Below are positions 14,553 through 23,800 of a stretch of DNA of 27,949 bases, piece after piece. The DNA is taken from assembly GCA_000818945.1 (NCBI GenBank), contig KN805372.1:772488-800436 (forward strand), read 5' to 3'. The position numbers and the translations under genes are program-made. Source of the stretch: Schizochytrium sp. CCTCC M209059 (lineage: Eukaryota; Sar; Bigyra; Thraustochytrida; Thraustochytriidae). Position 1 is the first letter of the stretch. Each line of letters opens with the position of its first letter. The notes beneath the pieces are model-generated. The model saw only the letters and a list, made by a program, of their open reading frames with translations. It was not told the origin of the DNA and made no database searches.

Positions 14553-17500
14553 ATGTTTATTAACAGGCTCGCCTTTGGGTCCTTCAAAACGGGCCTCGAG
14601 GACAACCTGCGACGGGCCGTGGAAAGCATGGAAAACGTCGTCAAAAACAACTTTGTTGATGAGGACGAAGGGGCTTCCGACCACTATCGGCAGATTGAAG
14701 TGTACAAACAGCTTCTCGTCGAGATGGAGCTCGGCCAGCTTAAGGTCCTACGCGAATACCAAAAGCTCTTCGCGGAGAAAGAAGCAAGGATCGCCGACCT
14801 CACCTCAAAGCAAGAAACTGACAGCAACAACATCGAGAACAATACCACCAATCCTGTGGAGACCGACAATAAAAAAGGTAGCGCTGCTCATGAGAGTGAC
14901 GAAGGTGACACAGACGAAATCGATCGGACGCGTCAGGAAGAGGCCAAGGATGACGCCGAGTGGGTCCGCGACTGGGAGGCGCAGATGAAGACCAATATTT
15001 CCGAGAAAATGGACGCCCTCGTGCAAGCTCGCGAACACCGGGAAACTGCACGCATTCTCCGTGAACAGCTCGACTCACTAAAGGACCACGTACGTGCTCA
15101 AGACGCCAAGGTTGATCAACTCGAACGTCTCGAAAACTTGCGCAAGGACAAGGAGGAGGGAGATGAAAACGCCTTGGACACACTGGCGCTAGAGTACTCA
15201 AAGCTCTCACAAGAGGCTGAAGAGGCAAGTCAGCGTGCGAACGAAACGGCACGCGAACGCGACGAACTTCGCAAACAGTGCGAGAGACAGCGTGAACAGC
15301 TCACTGTCTTGGTACAGACTGGCGCTGGAGGTCCTGATGCATCTGCTGCGGCAGCAGCAATCGCAGAGAATTCTACTGCTCTCGAGAATATGGCGCGTAT
15401 GGAGTCAAAGCTGGAAGATCGTGAGCGCGAACTTGAGCAACTCCGCGCAAGACTTGCCGAGTACACGAAATCGGAGGCCAAGGGTAAGGAGGTCATTGCG
15501 CAGGAACGAGATGCAAATACCAAGGCCCTCGAAGCGCAACTTGAAACTCTGCGCATCAGTGAAATTAAATTACAAGAGCAGCTCGCGAGCGCCCAAGCCA
15601 TCTCGGAGGCGAACCAAGCCGAGGATCAGACCGAGGAAATGCGCACCCTCCGCGAGACCCTGGAGGATAAGACCACAGAGATTGCCTCGCTCAAGGCATT
15701 GCAGGAGAAACTTAAAGGAGAAGTAGAGTCCCTGCGCGAGAAGTCGAGCACACTGCAAAAAGCACTCGATGCGGAAGGGGCAAGTGCGGCAAGCTCGGTA
15801 GAGGAGCAACAGAAGGAGATCTCATCTCTCCGTCAAGATCTCGACGCCAAGACGGCTGCGCTCCAAAAAACAGAATGTGCGCGAAAGGAGATTGAAGATG
15901 ATTGCAAAGTGCGAATTGCGGCACTTCAGGAAAAAGAGACCGATTTGGTTCAAAAGATCTCCGCGCTCGAAGAAAAGTCTCTGGAAATGCAGCAGGCTTT
16001 CGATGCAAAAGAAACGCAACTCGGGGCCCTTCGTGGCGAAATGAAGACTTTGCGGGAGTCCTTCGAGTCCCAAGTGGAGCGTCTCGAGTCCGAGGTGCAA
16101 TCTGCGCGCGCAAGTGAGACAGAAGCAAATGAACGTCTGGGCGCTGCGGAAAAGGATGCCAGCGCACTCCGCGATGAAGTTGCTTCGCGAGAAGCTGCTC
16201 TTGAAGCGAAATCAAGGGCACTTGACGAGTCTGAACAGACCATGGCAACTGCTCGCGAGAGCCATGAGACCGCCATGGCCTCGGTTCAAACAAAGCTTCA
16301 ACAAAGCGTACAGCAGCTCAAGGAGTCGAGCACGGCGCTCGCGGACCTCGAGAAACTCAAGGAAGAAATGGAACGCGAGCACGAGGAGGAGCGCGAAGAG
16401 GCAGCAAAGATTCGTGCTGAGATCGAGGATACCTTTCATTCCACGGTGGAGCGTCTCGAAGAGGAAATGGAGCGGCGAGAACAAGAGTCGCTGGCCGGCT
16501 TGGCTCAATTCAAACAAGAGTTTGAAGAGCGACTTGCCGGCACTGAAGCGGAGCGTGATGCGGCGCTGGCCGCGACGGAGGAGGTGAAAAGACAGGCAGA
16601 GGCTGCCCAAGCAGCAGCGCTTGCTGCACTTGAAGATGAGCTCATGGGTCAGGTCGACGAGTACCGTCAACGGTACATCCGCGAAAGCTCGCTTCGAAAG
16701 CGCGTTCACAACGAACTCATGGACCTCAAGGGCAACATTCGCGTCTATTGTCGCGTACGTCCCGTGCTACCTATGGAGCGTAAAAGGTCTTCAACAGAGG
16801 CTCTCGATGTCACGTCCTTCCCTGTCGAAAACGAGATTGAGATTACACGCGATGAGGCATCGACGAACCGATTTGAGTTCGACGCCGTCTTTGCACAAAA
16901 GTCAACGCAAGAGCAAGTCTTTGAGGACATAAGTCCGCTTGTCACGAGCACACTTGATGGCTACGATGTTTGCATCTTTGCATATGGGCAGACGGGCAGT
17001 GGTAAGACGTTCACCATGGAGGGCAGCCGCGAGAACCCAGGTGTGAATCTTCGCGCTCTGCAGCGTCTCTTTCAGCTGCGGCACGATCGTCGCGAAGAGG
17101 AGACGTTTGCGTTTTCCGTGAGCATTTTGGAAATTTACAATGAGTCTGTGCGGGATCTCTTGGCACGAAGCGATGCGGGGCCCGGGCCGCGCGCCAAGCT
17201 CGATCTTCGTGTCGCTAGTAATGGCACGGTCTTTGTGCAGGACTTGCAGTCTGTGCAAGTCGACTGTATGGAGGATGTGGAGGTGGCCATGCGCAGGGCT
17301 CAGGGCAACCGCGCCGTGGGTGCACACAGCATGAACGAGCACTCTTCGCGGTCGCATCTTGTGTTTATGCTGAGTATTGAAGGTCGCAACCACATTACGG
17401 GTCTCAAGACGCGATCAAAGCTGAACCTTATCGATCTTGCTGGCAGCGAACGGGTGTCCAAGACGGATGCCTCGGGGGATCGCCTCAAGGAAGCACAAAA

Positions 17501-17936
17501 CATCAACAAAAGTCTCTCGGCCCTGGGCGATGTCATCGCTGCCCTTGGAGATGCCAAGGCGCGGCAACAGCACGTCCCCTATCGGAACTCGAAGCTGACA
17601 CACCTTTTGCAGAATTCGCTTGGGGGCGGATCCAAGGTTGCCATGTTTGTGAACATTTCGCCGGTGCAGATCAATGCGCCAGAGTCGATTTGCTCTCTTA
17701 ATTTTGCGGCACGATGCCGCAAAGTGCAACTTGGCCAGGCTAAGCGCAAGGGCGGTGATTCTGCAGAGCTGAAAAAGTACAAGCGTATTGTGGAAGATCT
17801 TCGCGCCCAGATTGCAGGAAGCCAGACACGCTCGCTCAGCGCCTCCACGTCTTCGTTGTCATCGCTCACGGGCTCTTCGGCAGGGACTCCCCGCAAGTCT
17901 CGCAAACTCATAACGCCTGCGTCTGCGAGCAAGTAA
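14553..17936 (+). CDS. Kinesin-14 family motor (C-terminal motor kinesin)
   Basis: 1127 aa in a single exon. Minus-end-directed kinesins of this class crosslink and slide spindle microtubules. Residues about 1-80 form a short N-terminal region. About 80-720 is strongly heptad-like, rich in Glu, Lys, Leu, Ala and Arg: a long coiled-coil stalk. The neck and motor begin at LMDLKGNIRVYCRVRP (Asn728 starts NIRVYCRVRP), the kinesin-14 signature. Motor motifs: P-loop GQTGSGKT at 812-819, switch I NEHSSRSH at 928-935, switch II DLAGSE at 961-966, then NINKSLSALGDVI and HVPYRNSKLTHLLQNSLGG. The motor ends near 1066 and a Ser/Thr-rich tail of about 60 residues follows. No calmodulin-binding or MyTH4-FERM domains as in plant KCBP were seen. 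The ATG at 14553 is preceded by non-coding repeats. It converges with the APC13 gene. Confidence 0.95.
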   Translation: MFINRLAFGSFKTGLEDNLRRAVESMENVVKNNFVDEDEGASDHYRQIEVYKQLLVEMELGQLKVLREYQKLFAEKEARIADLTSKQETDSNNIENNTTNPVETDNKKGSAAHESDEGDTDEIDRTRQEEAKDDAEWVRDWEAQMKTNISEKMDALVQAREHRETARILREQLDSLKDHVRAQDAKVDQLERLENLRKDKEEGDENALDTLALEYSKLSQEAEEASQRANETARERDELRKQCERQREQLTVLVQTGAGGPDASAAAAAIAENSTALENMARMESKLEDRERELEQLRARLAEYTKSEAKGKEVIAQERDANTKALEAQLETLRISEIKLQEQLASAQAISEANQAEDQTEEMRTLRETLEDKTTEIASLKALQEKLKGEVESLREKSSTLQKALDAEGASAASSVEEQQKEISSLRQDLDAKTAALQKTECARKEIEDDCKVRIAALQEKETDLVQKISALEEKSLEMQQAFDAKETQLGALRGEMKTLRESFESQVERLESEVQSARASETEANERLGAAEKDASALRDEVASREAALEAKSRALDESEQTMATARESHETAMASVQTKLQQSVQQLKESSTALADLEKLKEEMEREHEEEREEAAKIRAEIEDTFHSTVERLEEEMERREQESLAGLAQFKQEFEERLAGTEAERDAALAATEEVKRQAEAAQAAALAALEDELMGQVDEYRQRYIRESSLRKRVHNELMDLKGNIRVYCRVRPVLPMERKRSSTEALDVTSFPVENEIEITRDEASTNRFEFDAVFAQKSTQEQVFEDISPLVTSTLDGYDVCIFAYGQTGSGKTFTMEGSRENPGVNLRALQRLFQLRHDRREEETFAFSVSILEIYNESVRDLLARSDAGPGPRAKLDLRVASNGTVFVQDLQSVQVDCMEDVEVAMRRAQGNRAVGAHSMNEHSSRSHLVFMLSIEGRNHITGLKTRSKLNLIDLAGSERVSKTDASGDRLKEAQNINKSLSALGDVIAALGDAKARQQHVPYRNSKLTHLLQNSLGGGSKVAMFVNISPVQINAPESICSLNFAARCRKVQLGQAKRKGGDSAELKKYKRIVEDLRAQIAGSQTRSLSASTSSLSSLTGSSAGTPRKSRKLITPASASK

Positions 17937-18248
17937 GTATTTTTTTTTTGCTTGCAGCATGTGCATGTGCATGACAAGAGCGAGTAAATAGGTAAACGTA
18001 AAAGGTGATGGTGTGATTTTGTGTGTGTATGTATATATGCTTGTGGGTTTTTGTGATTTTGCGCGTTGGATTTGATCGTACAGAGCCGCCATAGCTCGAA
18101 CCTTTTTTGAGAGAGAGAAGAAGAAGGAGAAGAAGGAGAGGGAGGTCGCCGACAGATTGGTCGCTTGATGGTTGGAGCTTTGCAGGAGTTCACCTTATTT
18201 TGTTCTTTTCGTGTCTCTCGTGTGCGCAGTCCTGCGCTACAAAGTCGT
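17937..18248. other. Convergent 3' region between kinesin and APC13 genes
   Basis: 312 bp. T10 begins four bases after the kinesin stop, followed by GTGCAT repeats and a GT/TA-rich stretch (18005-18060) and a GAGAAGAAG purine tract (18108-18145). Nothing coding was recognised; it should hold both 3' UTRs. Confidence 0.7.
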
Positions 18249-18485
18249 CTAGTTGCTGTTGCTGCCAACAAAGGTCTCAAGACCAAGATCGACCCACTTC
18301 TCCTCTTCTTCGTCCTTGTGCAGCGCCGTAGGCGGCAACGTGGGGTCCACTTCTTGGTCCTCAAGGGCGAGGTCGTTTTCTGGGGCAAGCTCAATCTCGT
18401 CGTCCGACAGCGCGTCCATGGTCCATTCCTCGTCGATGAGGTCCAGGTTGTCCTGCTTCGGAATGTACGTGCTGTCCGACTCCAT
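18249..18485 (-). CDS. ANAPC13: Anaphase-promoting complex subunit APC13 (ANAPC13/Swm1 family)
   Basis: A 78-aa acidic protein, close to the usual size (human 74 aa). APC13 is a small structural subunit that stabilises TPR subunits of the APC/C ubiquitin ligase, which drives anaphase and mitotic exit. Two conserved blocks are visible: LDLIDEEW at 14-21 followed by an acidic Asp/Glu/Pro stretch, and EEEKWVDLGLETF near 59-71. These match the LDLID-x-x-W and KW-x-DL blocks of the family in order and spacing. The ATG at 18485 is the only sensible start and the frame ends with TAG. Small size makes it easy to miss in automatic annotation. Assigned from motif recall without a search. Confidence 0.85.
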   Translation of the reverse strand: MESDSTYIPKQDNLDLIDEEWTMDALSDDEIELAPENDLALEDQEVDPTLPPTALHKDEEEEKWVDLGLETFVGSNSN

Positions 18486-18929
18486 TGTGGCGCTGCCTCC
18501 TGCGTCCGTGTGTCGATGTTATTCTTGACTGGACGCAAAGCCCGCCATCACGTTGTCGCGCGCAACGTTGCAAGCGCTCGCGAATGTGAAACAGAAACAG
18601 ACAGTTACAACAACGTTATGGCAAACGGACCGTTTCACTAACACCCCGGCCGTCCGAGCGACCGACGTCTTGCGATCGTCGCGTTTGTCATCTTTCTTTG
18701 CAAAAGCGGTTCTTCTCCTTCTCCTCAACGTTTGGCCTGTCAGTTGGTTAATTTTTACTTTTTGTCTTGCAGTTGGCATCATCACTCCCTCTTGTTATCT
18801 GATGGGTCTTACAGTAAGTCTTTCTTGGGGAGGTGCTGAAGAGCTGCGAGCGATGAACCCTGTGATACAATCTTCTGCAATGCATAACATTGACTGGCAG
18901 TACAAAATTGGAATATGTGATGACTGTTT
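18486..18929. other. Intergenic region between APC13 start and hydrolase 3' end
   Basis: 444 bp. It should contain the APC13 promoter (left) and the 3' UTR of the hydrolase (right). It is less GC-rich than its surroundings. A 126-codon plus-strand frame here starts only with TTG and has no domain. No RNA gene was recognised. Confidence 0.65.
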
Positions 18930-20045
18930 CTAAAGATGTGCACGCGACGCTGCAGTATCCACAGGAGCACTCGGAAGCTTCTTTGCCCACAAAACAAACA
19001 ACGCCCGAAGCGCAGTGACAAAGGCAATTGGTTCGTCGAGAAGCAAATGATGCTCGGCATGTGGAATCGCAAAAACTGGAAAGAGCTTGGCGACCTTTTC
19101 ATCGATGGTCTCCTTGATCCGCCGAAAGGTCATGAAAAAGCTGCGCTCGCCATACACCATAGCCATCGGCACCTTTTGGTTCGCAGCGCGCATGTCGTCG
19201 AGGCTCATGTTGGGCTTATGCGTGACGAGATCAAGCTTGCGAAAACGGTTTGGATCACCCTTCCAACGCCAGCCCTTGTCCTCGAAATTTGCAGACATGC
19301 GAGCAACATAATCAAGGACGAATGGGGTGGTATCCTGAGGCGGCGCCAGCTTAAATCGTGATGCCGGAGAGACCGTTTGAGGATGCAGCATGAACTCGTC
19401 TCGTGGCTTGAAGAGAGGACTCGCTGCACGTTCGCGCATGCTTCGTGCCTTATTTTTTTCGAAATACTCGGGCGGGCGGTCTTCGACACGAATGTCGCAG
19501 AGTACAATACCGTGAAAGCGCTCGCCGTGGTCTAGGGCGAGCCGTGTGCACGCAATGGCCCCGAGGGAATGGCCGACAAGAATCGGCCGCAGGCGTCGCG
19601 AGAACAGCTTGAGAGAGTCGCACACGGTAAGGATCTCATTGGCAAAGTGCCCAATGTTGTACGAGTCTGGGCGGAGTCCTGAGTCGCCGCACCCGCTCGA
19701 GCTGATGGCAACCACATCAAAATCCTCTCTAAAAAAGGGTGCTGTCGGGCAGTACCAGAACGCGTTGGCCCCGTTCCCATGCACGAAGACGAGGGCCTGC
19801 AGGTCCTCGTCGCGGGTCTTGTCCTCCTTGTGCGTTCGAAGCGGCCGCCAGCGCAAGTACTGGAGCTCGATGCCGTCCTGGGTCGTGACGCGGCCCTCTT
19901 CGCGGTCGTCCGCGTCGACGGCCTCCGTGAACCACTCCGGTGCGTCCTGCTCGCCCATCGCGCCTCGCTGCGTCCTCCCGCGCGCTGTCTTGGCCTGGAG
20001 CTCCCTTGTTTGCGTTTTGCCAGCGCAGCGCGCTCCGTCCGCCAT
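18930..20045 (-). CDS. Alpha/beta-hydrolase fold protein
   Basis: 371 aa from the ATG at 20045, or 342 aa from a second ATG at 19958; both have similar contexts and the later one starts closer to the conserved part. Fold motifs (numbering from 20045): oxyanion HGNGANAFWY at about 89-98, the SSSGCGDSG strand-turn near 116-124, nucleophile elbow GHSLGA with Ser160, and a late His-His pair in IPHAEHHLLLDEP (His332/333) as the expected catalytic base. The acid residue is probably in the AMVYGERSFF region, but there the usual Asp position is unclear. Such proteins hydrolyse esters, epoxides, amides or lactones; the substrate cannot be told. There is no signal peptide. It is divergent from the AttH-prenyl synthase gene, which allows co-regulation but does not prove it. 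Confidence 0.85.
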   Translation of the reverse strand: MADGARCAGKTQTRELQAKTARGRTQRGAMGEQDAPEWFTEAVDADDREEGRVTTQDGIELQYLRWRPLRTHKEDKTRDEDLQALVFVHGNGANAFWYCPTAPFFREDFDVVAISSSGCGDSGLRPDSYNIGHFANEILTVCDSLKLFSRRLRPILVGHSLGAIACTRLALDHGERFHGIVLCDIRVEDRPPEYFEKNKARSMRERAASPLFKPRDEFMLHPQTVSPASRFKLAPPQDTTPFVLDYVARMSANFEDKGWRWKGDPNRFRKLDLVTHKPNMSLDDMRAANQKVPMAMVYGERSFFMTFRRIKETIDEKVAKLFPVFAIPHAEHHLLLDEPIAFVTALRALFVLWAKKLPSAPVDTAASRAHL

Positions 20046-20564
20046 CGCCGTCCAGGGACTTCCGCTCCTCAGGGCCTTCCTTGTGGAGCAGAGACCCAGC
20101 ACGTGTGTCTGCGTCCCACTTCTTCTTGCAAGTGAGGGTCGAACGGGGCGGCCGTGCAGCGCGGAGAGCACAGCTTTGGCTCAGGCCTCGGCCGCACAGT
20201 CGTGTTGTCTCTTTTAAAAGGAGTTATGTTGTATCGAGATCCTGGTGAAGAGGTGATGGATGGTGTTGTCATCGGTGTTTTCCCATGTTTTACTGCAAGG
20301 GAGAAGGCCATCGCATGTGCTGCCATCACGGACGTCATGGAGGCGAAAACGGCAGCGGGCGCCATCAGGTCTAGTAGACAAAGACGCCTCGCTCATTTGA
20401 CGCATGTGTATTACTTGTCAATCCCGAATCCGGGAGCATCTGCATGCATGTCGCCATTCCATCACAAGAACGACCCTGTGGCACGTCTTTCCATTCAAGC
20501 AAGGCAGAAGAGGTCGCGCTGGCTGCTGCTCTGCTTTGGCGCAGGCAGCAGCTTCCCTGGCTAC

Positions 20565-20583
20565 AAGGCAAGGCAAGGCAAGG
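20565..20583. repeat. (AAGGC)n pentanucleotide repeat
   Basis: Four AAGGC units followed by diverged TAATG units. It is the reverse-complement type of the CCTTG repeat at 12315-12353. Confidence 0.85.
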
Positions 20584-20696
20584 TAATGTAATGCAAGGCA
20601 TGTTGGAAAGACACCAAGGTCGATGGCTGCAAGCGCTCCTCGTCTTGACCTTGCAAGCAAAGCTCGCGATCTGAAGAGCAAAGTGCGAACGGCCCG

Positions 20697-20728
20697 GCAA
20701 GCCAGCCAGCCAGCCGCCCGCCCGCCCC
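20697..20728. repeat. (GCCA)n then (GCCC)n tetranucleotide repeat
   Basis: Four GCCA units grading into three GCCC units, about 140 bp upstream of the fusion gene ATG. Confidence 0.85.
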
Positions 20729-20865
20729 TCTGGACGGACGGCGGCCCGGAGCCGCGCAGCAGAGGGCGCTCGCTCCCCGAGGCTCGCTAGCCGGCAACGT
20801 TAGACCGCGCGCCTGCGCGTTCTCAGGGTCTTTGCCCTGGTGCCCTGGTCGGAGCCATCAACATC

Positions 20866-23800
20866 ATGGCGCGAGATGACGACGCAACGCCAAAGATATC
20901 ACCGTCGCCTGTGACGGTGCGTTGCCGCGAGACGAAATCCATGCAATCGAGACAAGGCAGCGAGACGACCGGGTTCTGCCTCGAGGTGCAACAGAAGACT
21001 GATTGTCTCGATCCCGACGTATCCAGCATCAGCATTGTGCGAAGCGAGGCAGATTTGGCTGCTTTTCACCGCCAACTACTGAGTTTACAAGCCGTCGAGA
21101 GCGAGGACAATGTCAAAGACATCGACAACTTCCTCGACTTTCCCGGATCCAGCCAAGGACGAAGCAAACGTCTAGGTCGTTCATTTCCCTTGGCTGGCGC
21201 CATCGTAGTTTTGGTAAGCGCGTTGACGGATGCCGCGCTCTTGCATCGAGGTGATTTCGATGTGCTCCGCGGAACAAAGCAAGCCGCACGCGTCGCCGCG
21301 CTGATCTTAGCGCAAATGTTAGCGGCAGTGTTCATAGATCGATGGTTCCGCACGCCACCGTGTCTTGACAGCAGCGATTGCAGCGCGATTGAATCCTACC
21401 TACAAAGAGCGCTCGCCTTGCGCGGCAAACAGACACAGGATGCCGTGCAGGCCCTCTTGGAGCCGCCGTTGCGCCCGGATTGGCCCGGTCGCATGGGGCC
21501 CATCGATCTTGCGATTCATGACCTGCCGCACCCACGCAGCCAAACGGAGTGGTGGTACTTTAATGCGCACCTGGAGTGTCCACCTCGTGAGGGAGGTCCG
21601 CGCAGCGCGCCGCCGCGCAAATTAAGCGTTTTTGTGTGCTTTTTCCGTTTTTTCAAGTATTATGATCGTCGGTCCAAGACACGTTACTTTAGTCATGCGC
21701 TCACTTGGGCCGTGAGCGACGTGGAGAACTCCAAGTACTATTCTGACGTATTGCTCGAGCGCGACGCGCCTCGCAGTATCCTCAAAGCGCTAGAGCAGGG
21801 TCACGGGGTTCAGGATCGAATTTTGCAGCGAGCCTTGCGGGAGATTCTCGAAAAGGACAATGTTCCTTTACCCGATCGTCTCTTGTCTCGCGATGCCGTC
21901 GTAGAAACGGTCGAGGAGACGGGCGAGCTCCGCCTCAATTATGAGGGCGCGAGTCTAGAAAAGTCCAAGGATGGGATCTATCGCGTGCGTGCCTCGCATT
22001 ACAAGCTGCCCTGTGCGCTGGATCTGCGCTTTTCGCCGGAAAAAGCGCCCATTCGACATGGCGACCATGGTGTCGTCAAGGGCCGGGAGGGCGACGACAT
22101 GTTTTACTACTGCATCTCGCGTTGCAAGGTCGATGGTTCCGTGAGTGTCCCGCGGCCCGCTGAACGCGGTGCGGCCGTAGATGTCGAGGCGAAGGATCAT
22201 CTCAAGGTGCAGAAAGGCAGCGGCTGGTTCGATCACGAGTTCGGAGGCGCGCCAGAGGAGGAGCGCCTCGAAAAGGATACAGACGCGTCATCTGCCAAGG
22301 AAGGCAAGTCAAGTCAAGCGGATTCAAGCGGGTCCTCTGAAGACTCTTCCGAGCCAGAGCTCGAAGGCAAGGGTTGCACAGAACGCATCGGTGAGCATCA
22401 TACGGGGCGTTACGCCTGGAACTGGCTCGCAGCCCAGCTTGACGACGGAACCGAGGTTTCTGCTGCAGTTTTAGTGAACCCTGTGGCAGGCGAGGTCATG
22501 GAGGTCAAGGCCATCATTGTGGACGCTCAAGGCGAGCGAACGCAGTTTGACGGCTCGCACGGGGTGCTCTTTACTGCTGACTCGGCGCCGGACGCAGTAT
22601 GGACCTCGGTGCGAACCTTTGTCTCGTACCCAGTCAAATACCGACTGTGCGTCCCTGGCTCAGGTCTCGATCTTGCGGTAGAGGCTAGTTTTGCAGACCA
22701 AGAGTTTATGACCCTCATCGCGAAGCCCGCCTTTTGGGAAGGCAGGTGCGAGGTGAGCGGCACACGATGCGGTCACGCAGTCCGTGGCACAGCTTTTGTG
22801 GAGCGTAATGGTTTTAGCGAAGGCGAGACGGTGAATCGCTTCTTCAAAAACGTTGGCAAGAAAGTACGAGCAAGCGTTCGCGCCATGTACCCGTTGCATC
22901 CTACGTTTGAGGAAGCCCTTGAGCTCGTTGCCACCAAAGACACCCCGCACCATGTGCGTGGTGTTCCTCTAGACGTTCTCGGTCAGACGTTGATCGCCCC
23001 GGTTCGCGCTGTGGCCGACCGCGGCGGCAAGTCATGGCGATCCTATGGCGCGCTGGCGTGCGTAGACTGCGTAGGAGGCGACTCGCGCGACTTTGTTGAC
23101 TGGGTGGCCATGCCAGAGTTCCTGCATGTGGGTTCGCTTATTGTTGACGACATCCAGGATGGGTCCGAGACGCGTCGTGGTGGACCGGCCGCTCACATGG
23201 AGTATGGCGTGCCGCTCTGTATTAACGCCGGGACAGCGGCGTACTTTCAGTGCGAGCAAATGATTCGCGCGCCGGGGCTTACCCCTGAGGAGCTGAACCG
23301 GTGCTATGCGCTCTACTTTTCCGCGCTCCGAGGCGGGCACGCTGGACAAGCGCTCGATATTCACGGCCTAGACTACATGATGGACGCGGTTGTGGCGTCA
23401 GGGGACGCTGCTCTGCTCGAAGAGCGCATTCTCGGAATTCACATGCTTAAGACGGCAGTGCCCGCGGGCACCTTGGCACGCATGGGGGCTCTCGTGGGCA
23501 AGGGCTCTGAAGAGCAGGTAGAGGCCATGGGGCGTTACTTTGAAAGTGTGGGCGTAGCCTTTCAGATCATGGACGACGTCCTGAATCTGCGCGGGCTCTT
23601 CGCCAACGAGACAGACAAGCTCAAACCGGGGACCTCGCTCAAGCGTCTGGGCGAGGACATTGTCGACGGCAAGGTCACCTTCCCGGTTGCCAAGGCCATG
23701 AGCGTCTTGGGCTCGCAGGAGGAGCGACGCGCGCTCTGGGACAGCATTCGGGCCAAGCCGCAGGATCAAGGCAAAGTGGATGCGATCATCGCACAGCTCG

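Larger units (their letters stand above)
20046..20865. promoter_or_regulatory. Divergent intergenic region, hydrolase / prenyl synthase fusion
   Basis: 820 bp between start codons on opposite strands. Contents: a 10-bp palindrome CTTTTAAAAG (20211-20220), TATA-like on both strands, 166 bp before the hydrolase ATG; an AAGGC repeat (20565-20583); a GCCA/GCCC repeat (20697-20728) about 140 bp before the fusion gene. A 145-codon plus-strand frame begins with GTG and looks non-coding. Confidence 0.55.

Noticed and set aside
17933..17957. GTAAGT...GCAG pair right at the kinesin stop, read as a 25-bp intron
   Set aside because: Far shorter than introns expected outside ciliates and nucleomorphs; mentioned only as a parallel to the pattern at 14045-14098.
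18553..18933. 126-codon plus-strand frame with a hydrophobic stretch
   Set aside because: Begins with TTG, has no ATG near the start, and lies in the promoter/3' UTR of minus-strand genes.
20154..20591. 145-codon plus-strand frame in the divergent region
   Set aside because: Begins with GTG, ends in a tandem repeat and has no motif.
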